In this document: positions 49,800-61,661 of the stretch, in pieces | How the letters are laid out: each line of letters opens with the position of its first letter | Position numbering within the stretch: position 1 is the stretch's first letter | Source of the DNA: Adenophora triphylla var. japonica | Taxonomy: Eukaryota; Streptophyta; Magnoliopsida; Asterales; Campanulaceae | NCBI GenBank assembly: GCA_022495995.1 | Contig: JAFEMH010004899.1 | Span: 123,042-187,041 of the forward strand | DNA length: 64,000 nt | Reading direction: 5' to 3' | The notes under the pieces: generated by a model | The model's database searches: none | What the model saw: the letters and a program-made list of their open reading frames with translations, nothing else | Told to the model about the DNA's origin: nothing | Made by a program: the position numbers and the translations under genes

Positions 49800-50690
49800 A
49801 TTTGGCTCAAACGGAGGTCGTTTTCATGGTGAAAATGACCATTTACGAAATTTCTCGATTCCCCAAAGGGGGTAGTACACGCATTTTTTGGCTCTCGGGC
49901 ACTAGTAGACAAATACCATCCTTTTTTCATCCAATCCAATAGAACATTTGAAAGGATAAGCCCACCAAAAATTTGGCTCAAACGGAGGTCGTTTTCATGG
50001 TGAAAATCACCATTTACGAAATTTCCCGATTCGCCAAAGGGGGTAGTACACGCATTTTTAGGCTCTCGGGCACTCGTAGCCAAATACCCTCCTTTTTTCA
50101 ACCAATCCAATAGAACATTTGAAAGGATCCGCCCACCAAAAATTTGGCTCAAACGGAGGTCGTTTTCATGGTGAAAATCACCATTTACGAAATTCCCCGA
50201 TTCCCCAAAGGGGGTAGCTCACGCATTTTTGGGCTCCCGGGCAATAGTAGCCAAATACCCTCCTTTCTTCAACAAATCAAATAAAAGGATCCGCCCACCA
50301 AAAATTTGGCTCAAACGGAGGTTGTTTTCATGGGGAAAATCACCATTTACGAAATTTCCCGATTCCCCAAAGGGGGTAGTACACGCAGTTTTGGGCTCTC
50401 GGGCACTAGTAGCCAAATACCATCCTTTTATCAACCAATCCAATAGAACATTTTAAATGATCCACGCACCAAAAATTTGGCTCAAACGGAGGTCGTTTTC
50501 ATGGTGAAAATCACCATTTTTGAAATTTCCCGATTCCCCAAAGGGGGTAGCACACGCATTTTTGGGCTCCCGGGAACTAGTAGCCAAATTACCTCCTTTT
50601 TCAACCAATCCAATAGAACATTTGAAATGATCCACCCACCAAAAATTTGGCTCAAACGGAGGTCGTTTTCATGGTGAAAATGACCATTTA
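49800..50690. repeat. Higher-order block Y, copy 1
   Basis: Matches 55056-55946 at a constant offset of 5256 bp, including a short monomer (caaataaaaggatcc), GGTTGTTTTCATGGGG and CGCAGTTTTGGGCTC in the same order. Similarity breaks off beyond each side. Confidence 0.8.
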
Positions 50691-53600
50691 CCAAATTTCT
50701 CGATTCCCCAAAGGACGCATTTTTTGGCTCTCGGACACTAGTAGACAAATACCATCCTTTTTTATCCAATCCAATGGAACATTTGAAAGGATAAGCCCAC
50801 CAAAAATTTGGCTCAAACGGAGGTCGTTTTCATGGTGAAAATCACCATTTACGAAATTTCCCGATTTCCCAAAGGGGGTAGTACACGCATTTTTGCGCTC
50901 CCGGGCACTAGTAGCCAAATACCCCCCTTTTTTCAACCAATCCAATAGAACATTTGAAAGGATCCGCCCACCAAAAATTTGGCTCAAACGGAGGTCGTTT
51001 TCATGGTGAAAATCACCATTTACGAAATTTCCCGATTTCCCAAAGGGGGTAGTACACGCATTTTTGGGCTCCCGGGCACTAGTAGCCAAATACCCTCCTT
51101 TTTTCAACCAATCCAATAGAACATTTGAAAGGATCCGCCCACCAAAAATTTGGCTCAAACGGAGGTCGTTTTCATGGTGAAAATCACCATTTACGAAATT
51201 TCCCGATTCCCCAAAGGAGGTAGCTCACGCATTTTGGGCTCCCGGGCAATAGTAGCCAAATACCCTCCTTTCTTCAACCAATCCAATAGAACATTTGAAA
51301 TGATCCACGCACCAAACATTTGGCTCAAACGGAGGTTGTTTCATGGGGAAAATTACCATTTAGGAAATTTCCCGATTCCCCAAAGGGTAGTACACGCAGT
51401 TTTGGGCTCTCGGGCACTAGTAGTCAAATACCATCCTTTTATCAACCAATCCAATAGAAAATTTTAAATTATCCACGCACCAAAAATTTGGCTCAAACGG
51501 AGGTCGTTTTCATGGTGAAAATCACCATTTTCGAAATTTCCCGATTCCCCAAAGGGGGTAGTACACGCATTTTTGCGCTCCCGGGCACTAGTAGCCAAAT
51601 ACCCTCCTTTTTTCAACCAATCCAATAAAACATTGGAAAGAATCCGCCCACCAAAAATTTGGCTCAAACAGAGGTCATTTTCATGGTGAAAATCACCATT
51701 TACGAAATTTCCCGATTCGCCAAAGAGGGTAGTACACACATTTTTAGGCTCCCCGGCACTCGTAGCCAAATACCCTCCTTTTTTCAACCAATCCAATAGA
51801 ACATTTGAAAGGATCCGCCCACCAAAAATTTGGCTCAAACGGAGGTCGTTTTCATGGTGAAAATCACCATTTACGAAATTCCCCGATTCCCCAAAGGGGG
51901 TAGCTCACGCATTTTTGGGATCCCGGGCAATAGTAGCCAAATACCCTCCTTTCTTCAATAAATCCAATAAAAGGATCCTCCCACCAAAAATTTGGCACAA
52001 ACGGAGGTTGTTTTCATGGGTAAAATCACCATTTACGAAATTTCCCGATTCCCCAAAGGGGGTAGTACACGCTGTTTTGGGCTCTCAGGCACTAGTAGCC
52101 AAATACCATCCTTTTATCAACCAATCCAATAGAACATTTTAAATGATCCACGCACCAAAAATTTGGCTCAAAAGGAGGTCGTTTTCATGGTGAAAATCAC
52201 CATTTTCGAAATTTCCCGATTCCCCAAAGGGGGTAGCACACGCATTTTTGGGCTCCCGGGAACTAGTAGCCAAATTCCCTCCTTTTTTCAACCAATCCAA
52301 TAGAACATTTGAAATGATCCGCCCACCAAAAATTTGGCTCAAACGGAGGTCGTTTTCATGGTGAAAATGACCATTTACGAAATTTCTCGATTCCCCAATG
52401 GGGGTAGTACACGCATTTTTTGGCTCTCGGGCACTAGTAGAAAAATACCATCCTTTTTTCATACAATCCAATAGAACATTTGAAAGGATAAGCCCACTAA
52501 AAATTTGGCTCAAACGGAGGTCGTTTTCATGGTGAAAATGACTATTTACGAAATTTCTCGATTCCCCAAAGGGGGTAGTACACGCATTTTTTGGCTCACG
52601 GGCACTAATAGACAAATACCATCCTTTTTTCATCCAATCCAATAGAACATTTGTAAGGATTAGCCCACCAAAAATTTGGCTCAAACGGAGGTCGTTTTCA
52701 TGGTGAAAATCACCATTTACGAAATTCCCCGCTTCCCCAAAGGGGGTAGCTCACGCATTTTTGGGCTCCCGGGAAATAGTAGCCAAATACCCTCCTTTTT
52801 CAACCAATCCAATAGAACATTTGAAAGGATCCGCCCACCAAAAATTTGGCTCAAACGGAGGTCGTTTTCATGGTGAAAATCACCATTTACGAAATTTCTC
52901 GATTCCCCAAAGGGGGTAGTACACGCATTTTTGGGCTCTCGGGCACTAGTAGCCAAATACCATCCTTTTTCAACCAATCCAATAGAACATTTGAAAGGAT
53001 CCGCCCACCAAAAATTTGGCTCAAACGGAGGTCGTTTTCATGGTGAAAATCACCATTTACGAAATTCCCCGATTCGCCATAGGGGGTAGGTCACGCATTT
53101 TTAGGCTCCCGGGCACTCGTAGCAAAATACCCTCCTTTTTTAAACCAATCCAATAGAACATTTGAAAGGATCCGCCCACCAAAAATTTGGCTCAAACGGA
53201 GGTCGTTTTCATGGTGAAAATCACCATTTACGAAATTTCCCGATTCGCCAAAGGGGTAGTACACGCATTTTTAGGCTCCCGGGCACTCGTAGCCAAATAC
53301 CCTCCTTTTTTCAACCAATCCAATAGAACATTTGAAATGATCCGCCCACCAAAAATTTGGCTCAAACGGAGGTCGTTTTCATGGTGAAAATGACCATTTA
53401 CCAAATTTCTCGATTCCCCAAAGGGGGTAGTACACACATTTTTTGTCTCTCGGACACTAGTAGACAAATACCATCCTTTTTTCATCCAATCCAATAGAAC
53501 ATTTGAAAGGATAAGCCCACCAAAAATTTGGCTCAAACGGAGGTCGTTTTCATGGTGAAAATCACCATTTACGAAATTTCCCGATTCCCCAAAGGGGGTA

Positions 53601-54177
53601 GTACACGCATTTTTGCACTCCCGGGCACTAGTAGCCAAATACCCTCCTTTTTTCAACCAATCCAATAGAACATTGGAAAGAATCCGCCCACCAAAAATTT
53701 GGCTCAAACAGAGGTCGTTTTCATGGTGAAAATCACCAATTTCGAAATTTCCCGATTCTCCAAAGGGGGTAGTACACGCATTTTTTGGCTCCCTGGCACT
53801 CGTAGCCAAATACCCTCCTTTTTTCAACCAATCCAATAGAACATTTGAAAGGATCCGCCCACCAAAAATTTGGCTCAAACGGAGGTCGTTTTCATGGTGA
53901 AAATCACCATTTACGAAATTCCCCGATTACCCAAAGGGGGTAGCTCACGCATTTTTGGGCTCCCGGGCAATAGTAGCCAAATACCCTCCTTTCTTCAACA
54001 AATCCAATAAAAGGATCCGCCCACCAAAAATTTGGCTCAAACGGAGGTTGTTTCATGGGGAAAATCACCATTTAGGAAATTTCCCGATTCCCCAAAGGGG
54101 GTAGTACACGCAGTTTTGGGCTCTCGGGCACTAGTAGCCAAATACCATCCTTTTATCAACCAATCCAATAGAAAATT

Positions 54178-54690
54178 TTAAATGATCCACACACCAAAAA
54201 TTTGGCTCAAACGGAGGTCGTTTTCATGGTGAAAATCACCATTTTCGAAATTTCCCGATTCCCCAAAGGGGGTAGCACACGCATTTTTGGGCTCCCGGGA
54301 ACTAGTAGCTAAATTACCTCCTTTTTTCAACCAATCCAATAGAACATTTGAAATGATCCGCCCACCAAAAATTTGGCTCAAACGGAGGTCGTTTTCATGG
54401 TGAAAATGACCATTTACGAAATTTCTCGATTCCCAGAAGGGGGAAGTACACGCATTTTTTGGCTCTCGGGCACTAGTAGACAAATACCATCCTTTTTTCA
54501 TCCAGTACAATAGAACATTTGAAAGGATAAGCCCACCAAAAAATTGGCTCAAACGGAGGTCGTTTTCATGGTGAAAATCACCATTTACGAAATTTCCCGA
54601 TTCGCCAAAGGGGGGTAGTACACGCATTTTTAGGCTCTCGGGCACTCGTAGCCAAATACCCTCCTTTTTTCAACCAATCCAATAGAACAA
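54178..54690. repeat. Higher-order block Z, copy 1 (about 3 monomers of a 4-monomer period)
   Basis: Matches 54863-55375 at an offset of 685-686 bp (four monomers). Shared private variants include AGAACAATTGAAAGG (about 54684 and 55370) and 'ctctcgggcactagtagac'. Confidence 0.8.
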
Positions 54691-54862
54691 TTGAAAGGAT
54701 CCGCCCACCAAAAATTTGGCTCAAACGGAGGTCGTTTTCATGGTGAAAATCACCATTTACGAAATTTCCCGATTCCCCAAAGGGGGTAGTACACACAGTT
54801 TTGGGGTCTCGGGCACTAGTAGCCAAATACCATCCTTTTATCAACCAATCCAATAGAACATT

Positions 54863-55375
54863 TTAAATGATCCACGCACCAAAAATTTGGCTCAAGCGGA
54901 GGTCGTTTTCATGGTGAAAATCACCATTTTCGAAATTTCCCGATTCCCCAAAGGGGGTAGCACACGCATTTTTGGGCTCCCGGGAACTAGTAGCCAAATT
55001 ACCTCCTTTTTTCAACCAATCCAATAGAACATTTGAAATGATCCGCCCACCAAAAATTTGGCTCAAACGGAGGTCGTTTTCATGGTGAAAATGACCATTT
55101 ACCAAATTTCTCGATTCCCCAAAGGGGGTAGTACACGTATTTTTTGGCTCTCGGGCACTAGTAGACAAATACCATCCTTTTTTCATCCAATACAATAGAA
55201 CATTTGAAAGGATAAGCCCACCAAAAATTTGGCTCAAACGGAGGTCGTTTTCATGGTGAAAATCACCATTTACGAAATTTCCCGATTCGCCAAAGGGGGT
55301 AGTACACGCATTTTTAGGCTCTCGGGCACTCGTAGCCAAATACCCTCCTTTTTTCAACCAATCCAATAGAACAAT
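54863..55375. repeat. Higher-order block Z, copy 2
   Basis: Second copy of 54178-54690. It overlaps the left part of block Y copy 2, showing that duplications of different period are superimposed. Confidence 0.8.
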
Positions 55376-55946
55376 TGAAAGGATCCGCCCACCAAAAATT
55401 TGGCTCAAACGGAGGTCATTTTCATGGTGAAAATCACCATTTACGAAATTCCCCGATTCCCCAAAGGGGGTAGCTCACGCATTTTTGGGCTCCCGGGCAA
55501 TAGTAGCCAAATACCCTCCTTTATTCAACAAATCAAATAAAAGGATCCGCCCACCAAAAATTTGGCTCAAACGGAGGTTGTTTTCATGGGGAAAATCACC
55601 ATTTACGAAATTTCCCGATTCCCCAAAGGGGGTAGTACACGCAGTTTTGGGCTCTCGGGCACTAGTAGCCAAATACCATCCTTTTATCAACCAATCCAAT
55701 AGAACATTTTAAATGATCCACGCACCAAAAATTTGGCTCAAACGGAGGTCGTTTTCATGGTGAAAATCACCATTTTTGAAATTTCCCGATTCCCCAAAGG
55801 GGGTAGCACACGCATTTTTGGGCTCCCGGGAACTAGTAGCCAAATTACCTCCTTTTTTCAACCAATCCAATAGAACATTTGAAATGATCCACCCACCAAA
55901 AATTTGGCTCAAACGGAGGTCGTTTTCATGGTGAAAATGACCATTT
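55056..55946. repeat. Higher-order block Y, copy 2
   Basis: Second copy of 49800-50690. The unchanged offset over about 0.9 kb shows no net length change since duplication. Confidence 0.8.
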
Positions 55947-58900
55947 ACCAAATTTCTCGATTCCCCTGAGGGGGTAGTACACGCATTTTTTGGCTCCCTG
56001 GCACTCGTAGCCAAATACCCTCCTTTTTTCAACCAATCCAATAGAACATTTGAAAGGATCCACCCACCAAAAATTTGGCTCAAACGGAGGTCGTTTTCAT
56101 GGTGAAAATGACCATTTACGAAATTTCTCGATTCCCCAAAGGGGGTAGTACACGCATTTTTGGGCTCTCGGGCACTAGTAGCCAAATACCATCCTTTTTC
56201 ATCCAATCCAATAGAACATTTGAAAGGATAAACCCACCAAAAATTTGGCTCAAACGGAGGTCGTTTTCATGGTGAAAATCACCATTTACGAAATTTCCCG
56301 ATTCCCCAAAGGGGTAGTACACGCATTTTTGGGCTCCCGGGCACTAGTAGACAAATACCCACCTTTTATAACCAAACCAATAGAGCATTTGAAAGGATCC
56401 GCCCACCAAAAATTTGGCTCAAACGAAGGTCGTTTTCATGGTGAAAATCACCATTTACGAAATTTCCCGATTCCCAAAAGGGGGTAGTACACGCATTTTT
56501 TGGCTCCCAGGCACTAGTAGCCATATACCCTCCTTTTTTACTACCAATCCAACAGAACATTTGAAAGGATCCGCCCACCAAAAATTTGGCTCAAACGGAG
56601 GTCGTTTTCATGGTGAAAATCACCATTTACGAAATTTCCCGATTCCCCAAAGGGGGTAGTACACGCATTTTTGGGCTCCCGGGCACTAGTAGCCAAATAC
56701 CCTCCTTTTTTCAACCAATCCAATAGAACATTTGAAAGGATCCGCGCACCAAAAATTTGGCTCAAACGGAGGTCGTTTTCATGGTGAAAATCACCATTTA
56801 CGAAATTTCCCGATTCCCCAAAGGGGGTAGTACACGCAGTTTTGGGCTCTCGGGCACTAGTAGCCAAATACCATCCTTTTTCAGCCAATCCAATAGAACA
56901 TTTAAAAGGATCCACGCACCAAAAATTTGGTTCAAACGGAGGTCGTTTTCATGGTGAAAATCACCATTTTTGAAATTTCCCGATTCCCCAAAGGGGGTAG
57001 CACACGCATTTTTGGGCTCCCGGGAACTAGTAGCCAAATTCCCTCATTTTTTCAACCAATCCAATAGAACATTTGAAATTATCCACCCACCAAAAATTTG
57101 GCTCAAACGGAGGTCGTTTTCATGGTGAAAATGACCATTTACGAAAGTTCTCGATTCCCCAAAGAGGGTAGTACACGCATTTTTGGGCTCCCGGGCACTA
57201 GTAGCCAAATACACTCCTTTTTTCAACCAATCCAATAGAACATTTGAAAGGATCCGCCCACCAGAAATTTGGCTCAAACGAAGGTCGTTTTCATGGTGAA
57301 AATCACAATTTACGAAATTCCCCGATTCCCCAAAAGGGGTAGCTCACGCATTTTTGGGCTCCCGAGAACTAGTAGCCAAATACCCTCTTTTTTCAACCAA
57401 TACAATAGAACATTTGAAAGTATCCTCCCACCAAAAATTTGGCTCAAACGGAGGTTGTTTTCATGGGTAAAATCACCATTTACGAAATTTCCCGATTCCC
57501 CAAAGGGGGTAGTACACGCTGTTTTGGGCTCTCGGGCACTAGTAGACAAATACCAACCTTTTGTCAACCAATCCAATAGAACATTTTAAATGATCCGCGC
57601 ACCAAAAATTTGGCTCAAACGGAGGTCGTTTTCATGGTCAAAATCACCATTTTCGAAATTTCCCGATTCCCCAAAGGGGGTAGCACACGCATTTTTGGGC
57701 TCCAGGGAACTAGTAGCCAAATTTCCTCCTTTTTTCAACCAATCCAATAGAACATTTGAAATGATCCGCCCACAAAAAATTTGGCTCCAACGGAGGTTGT
57801 TTTCATGGTGAAAATGACCATTTACGAAAGTTCTCGATTCCCCAAAGAGGGTAGTACACGCATTTTTGGGCTCTCGGGCACTAGTAGCCAAATACCATCC
57901 TTTTTTTCATTCAATCCAATAGAACATTTGAAAGGATAAGCCCACCAAAAATTTGGCTCAAACGGAGGTCGTTTTCATGGTGAAAATCACCATTTACGAA
58001 ATTTCTCGATTCCCCAAAGGGGGTAGTACACGCAGTTTTTGGCTCTCGGGCACTAGTAGCCAAATACCATCCTTTTTTCAACCAATCCAATAGAACATTT
58101 GAAAGGATCCGCCCACCAAAAATTTGGCTCAAACGGAGGTCGTTTTCATGGTGAAAATCACCATTTACGAAATTCCCCGATTCCCCAAAGGGGGTAGCTC
58201 ACGCATTTTTGGGCTCCCGGGCAATAGTAGCCAAATACCCTCCTTTTTTCAACCAATCCAATAGAACATTTGAAAGGATCCGCCCACCAAAAATTTGGCT
58301 CAAACGGAGGTCGTTTTCATGGTGAAAATCACCATTTACGAAATTTCTCGATTCCCCAAAGGGGGTAGTACACGCATTTTTGGGCTCTCGGGCACTAGTA
58401 GCCAAATACCATCCTTTTTTCATCCAATCCAATAGAACATTTGAAAGGATAAGCCCACCAAAAATTTGGCTCAAACGGAGGTCGTTTTCATGGTGAAAAT
58501 CACCATTTACGAAATTCCCCGATTCCCCAAAGGGGGTAGCTCACGCATTTTTGGGCTCTCGGGCACTAGTAGCCAAATACCATCCTTTTTTCAACCAATC
58601 CAATAGAACATTTGAAAGGATCCGCCCACCAAAAATTTGGCTCAAACGGAGGTCGTTTTCATGGTGAAAATCACCATTTACGAAATTTCCCGATTCCCCA
58701 AAGGGGGTAGTACACGCATTTTTGGGCTCCCGGGCACTAGTAGCCAAATACCCTCCTTTTTTCAACCAATCCAATAGAACATTTGAAAGGATCCGCCCAC
58801 CAAAAATTTGGCTCAAACGGAGGTCGTTTTCATGGTGAAAATCACCATTTACGAAATTTCCCGATTCCCCAAAGGGGGTAGCTCACGCATTTTTGGGCTC

Positions 58901-60008
58901 CCGGGCAATAGTAGCCAAATACCCTCCTTTTTTCAACCAATCCAATAGAACATTTGAAAGGATCCTACCACCAAAAATTTGGCTCAAACGGAGGTCGTTT
59001 TCATGGTGAAAATCACCATTTACGAAATTTTCCGATTCCCCAAAGGGGGGTAGTACATGAAGTTTTGGGCTCTCGGGCACTAGTAGCCAAATACCATCCT
59101 TTTATAAACCAATCCAATAGAACATTTTAAATTATCCACGCACCAAAAATTTGGCTAAAACAGAGGTCGTTTTCATGGTGAAAAGCACCATTTACGAAAT
59201 TTCCTGATTCCCTATGAGTACACGCATGTTTGGGCTCCCTGGAACTAGTAGCCAAATTACCTCCTTTTTTCAACCAATCCAATAGAACATTTGAAATGAT
59301 CCGCCCACCAAAAATTTGGCTCAAACGGAGGTCGTTTTCATGGTGAAAATGACCATTTACGAAATTTCCCGATTCCCCAAAGGGGGTAGTACACGCATTT
59401 TTGCGCTCCCGGGCACTAGTAGCCAAATACCCTCTTTTTTCAACCAATCCAATAGAACATTTGAAAGGATCCGCCCACCAAAAATTTGGCTCAAACGGAG
59501 GTCGTTTTCATGGTGAAAATCACCATTTACGAAATTTCCCGATTCGCCAAAGGGGGTAGTACACGCATTTTTAGGCTCCCGAGCACTAGTAGCCAAATAC
59601 CCTCCTTTTTTCAACCAATCCAATAGAACATTTGAAAGGATCCGCCCACCAAAAATTTGGCTCAAACGGAGGTCGTTTTCATGGTGAAAATCACCATTTA
59701 CGAAATTCCCCGATTCCCCAAAGGGGGTAGCTCACGCATTTTTGGGCTCCCTGGCAATAGTAGCCAAATACCCTCCTTTCTTCAATAAATCCAATAAAAG
59801 TATCCTCCCACCAAAAATTTGGCTCAAACAGAGGTTGTTTTCATGGGGAAAATCACCATGCAGTTTTGGGCTCTCGGGCACTAGTAGCCAAATACCATCC
59901 TTTTATCAACCAATCCAATAGAAAATTTTAAATGATCCACGCACCAAAAATTTGGCTCAAACGGAGGTCGTTTTCATGGTGAAAATCACCATTTTAGAAA
60001 TTTCCCGA

Positions 60009-60644
60009 TTACCCAAAGGGGGTAGCACACGCATTTTTGGGCTCCCGGGAACTAGTAGCCAAATTACCTCCTTTTTTCAACCAATCCAATAGAACATTTG
60101 AAATGATCCGCCCACCAAAAATTTGACTCAAACGGAGGTCGTTTTCATGGTGAAAATGACCATTTACGAAATTTCTCGATTCCCCAAAGGGGGTAGTACA
60201 CGCATTTTTTGGCTCTCGGGCACTAGTACACGAATACCATCCTTTTTTCATCCAATCCAATAGAACATTTGAAAGGATAAGCCCACCAAAAATTTGGCTC
60301 AAACGGAGGTCGTTTTCATGTTGAAAATCACCATTTACGAAATTTCCCGATTCCCCAAAGGGGGTAGTACACGCATTTTTGCGCTCCCGGGCACTAGTAG
60401 TCAAATACCCTCCTTTTTTCAACCAATCCAATAGAACATTGTAAAAAAAACGCCCACCAAAAATTTGGCTAAAACAGAGGTCGTTTTCATGGTGAAAATC
60501 ACCATTTACGAAATTTCCCGATTCGCCAAAGAGGGTAGTACACGCATTTTTAGGCTCCCTGGCACTCGTAGCCAAATACCCTCCTTTTTTCAACCAATCC
60601 AATAGAACATTTGAAAGGATCCGCCCACCAAAAATTTGGCTCAA
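60009..60644. repeat. Higher-order block W, copy 1 (six-monomer period)
   Basis: Matches 61026-61661 at an offset of 1017 bp. Shared private variants include TTTTCATGTTGAAAATC, CACTAGTACACGAATACC, CACTAGTAGTCAAATACC and CGCCAAAGAGGG. Minus-strand frames of 211 codons in the two copies differ at only a few positions, but this reflects repeat identity, not a gene. Confidence 0.88.
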
Positions 60645-61025
60645 ACGGAGGTCGTTTTCATGGTGAAAATCACCATTTACGAAATTCCCCGATTCCCCAA
60701 AGGGGGTTGCTCACGCATTTATGGGCTCGCGGGCAATAGTAACCAAATACCCTCCTTTCTTCAACAAATCCAATAAAAGGATCTGCCCACCAAAAATTTG
60801 GCTCAAACGGAGGTTGTTTTCATGGGGAAAATAACCATTTACGAAATTTCCCGATTCCCCAAAGGGGGTAGTAAATGCAGTTTTGGGCTCTCGGGCACTA
60901 GTAGCCAAATACCATCCTTTTATCAACCAATCCAATAGAACATTTTAAATGATCCACGCACCAAAAATTTGGCTCAAACGGAGGTCGTTTTCATGGTGAA
61001 AATCACCATTTTCGAAATTTCCCGA

Positions 61026-61661
61026 TTACCCAAAGGGGGTAGCACACGCATTTTTGGGCTCCCGGGAACTAGTAGCCAAATTACCTCCTTTTTTCAACCA
61101 ATCCAATATAACATTTGAAATGATCCGCCCACCAAAAATTTGACTCAAACGGAGGTCGTTTTCATGGTGAAAATGACCATTTACGAAATTTCTCGATTCC
61201 CCAAAGGGGGTAGTACACGCATTTTTTGGCTCTCGGGCACTAGTACACGAATACCATCCTTTTTTCATCCAATCCAATAGAACATTTGAAAGGATAAGCC
61301 CACCAAAAATTTGGCTCAAACGGAGGTCGTTTTCATGTTGAAAATCACCATTTACGAAATTTCCCGATTCCCCAAAGGGGGTAGTACACGCATTTTTGCG
61401 CTCCCGGGCACTAGTAGTCAAATACCCTCCTTTTTTCAACCAATCCAATAGAACATTGGAAAGAATCCGCCCACCAAAAATTTGGCTCAAACAGAGGTCG
61501 TTTTCATGGTGAAAATCACCATTTACGAAATTTCCCGATTCGCCAAAGAGGGTAGTACACGCATTTTTAGGCTCCCTGGCACTCGTAGCCAAATACCCTC
61601 CTTTTTTCATCCAATCCAATAGAACATTTGAAAGGATCCGCCCACCAAAAATTTGGCTCAA
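61026..61661. repeat. Higher-order block W, copy 2
   Basis: Second copy of 60009-60644. The neighbouring short monomers at about 60767 and 61781 are also in register, so the duplicated unit is likely the full ~1017 bp. Confidence 0.88.
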
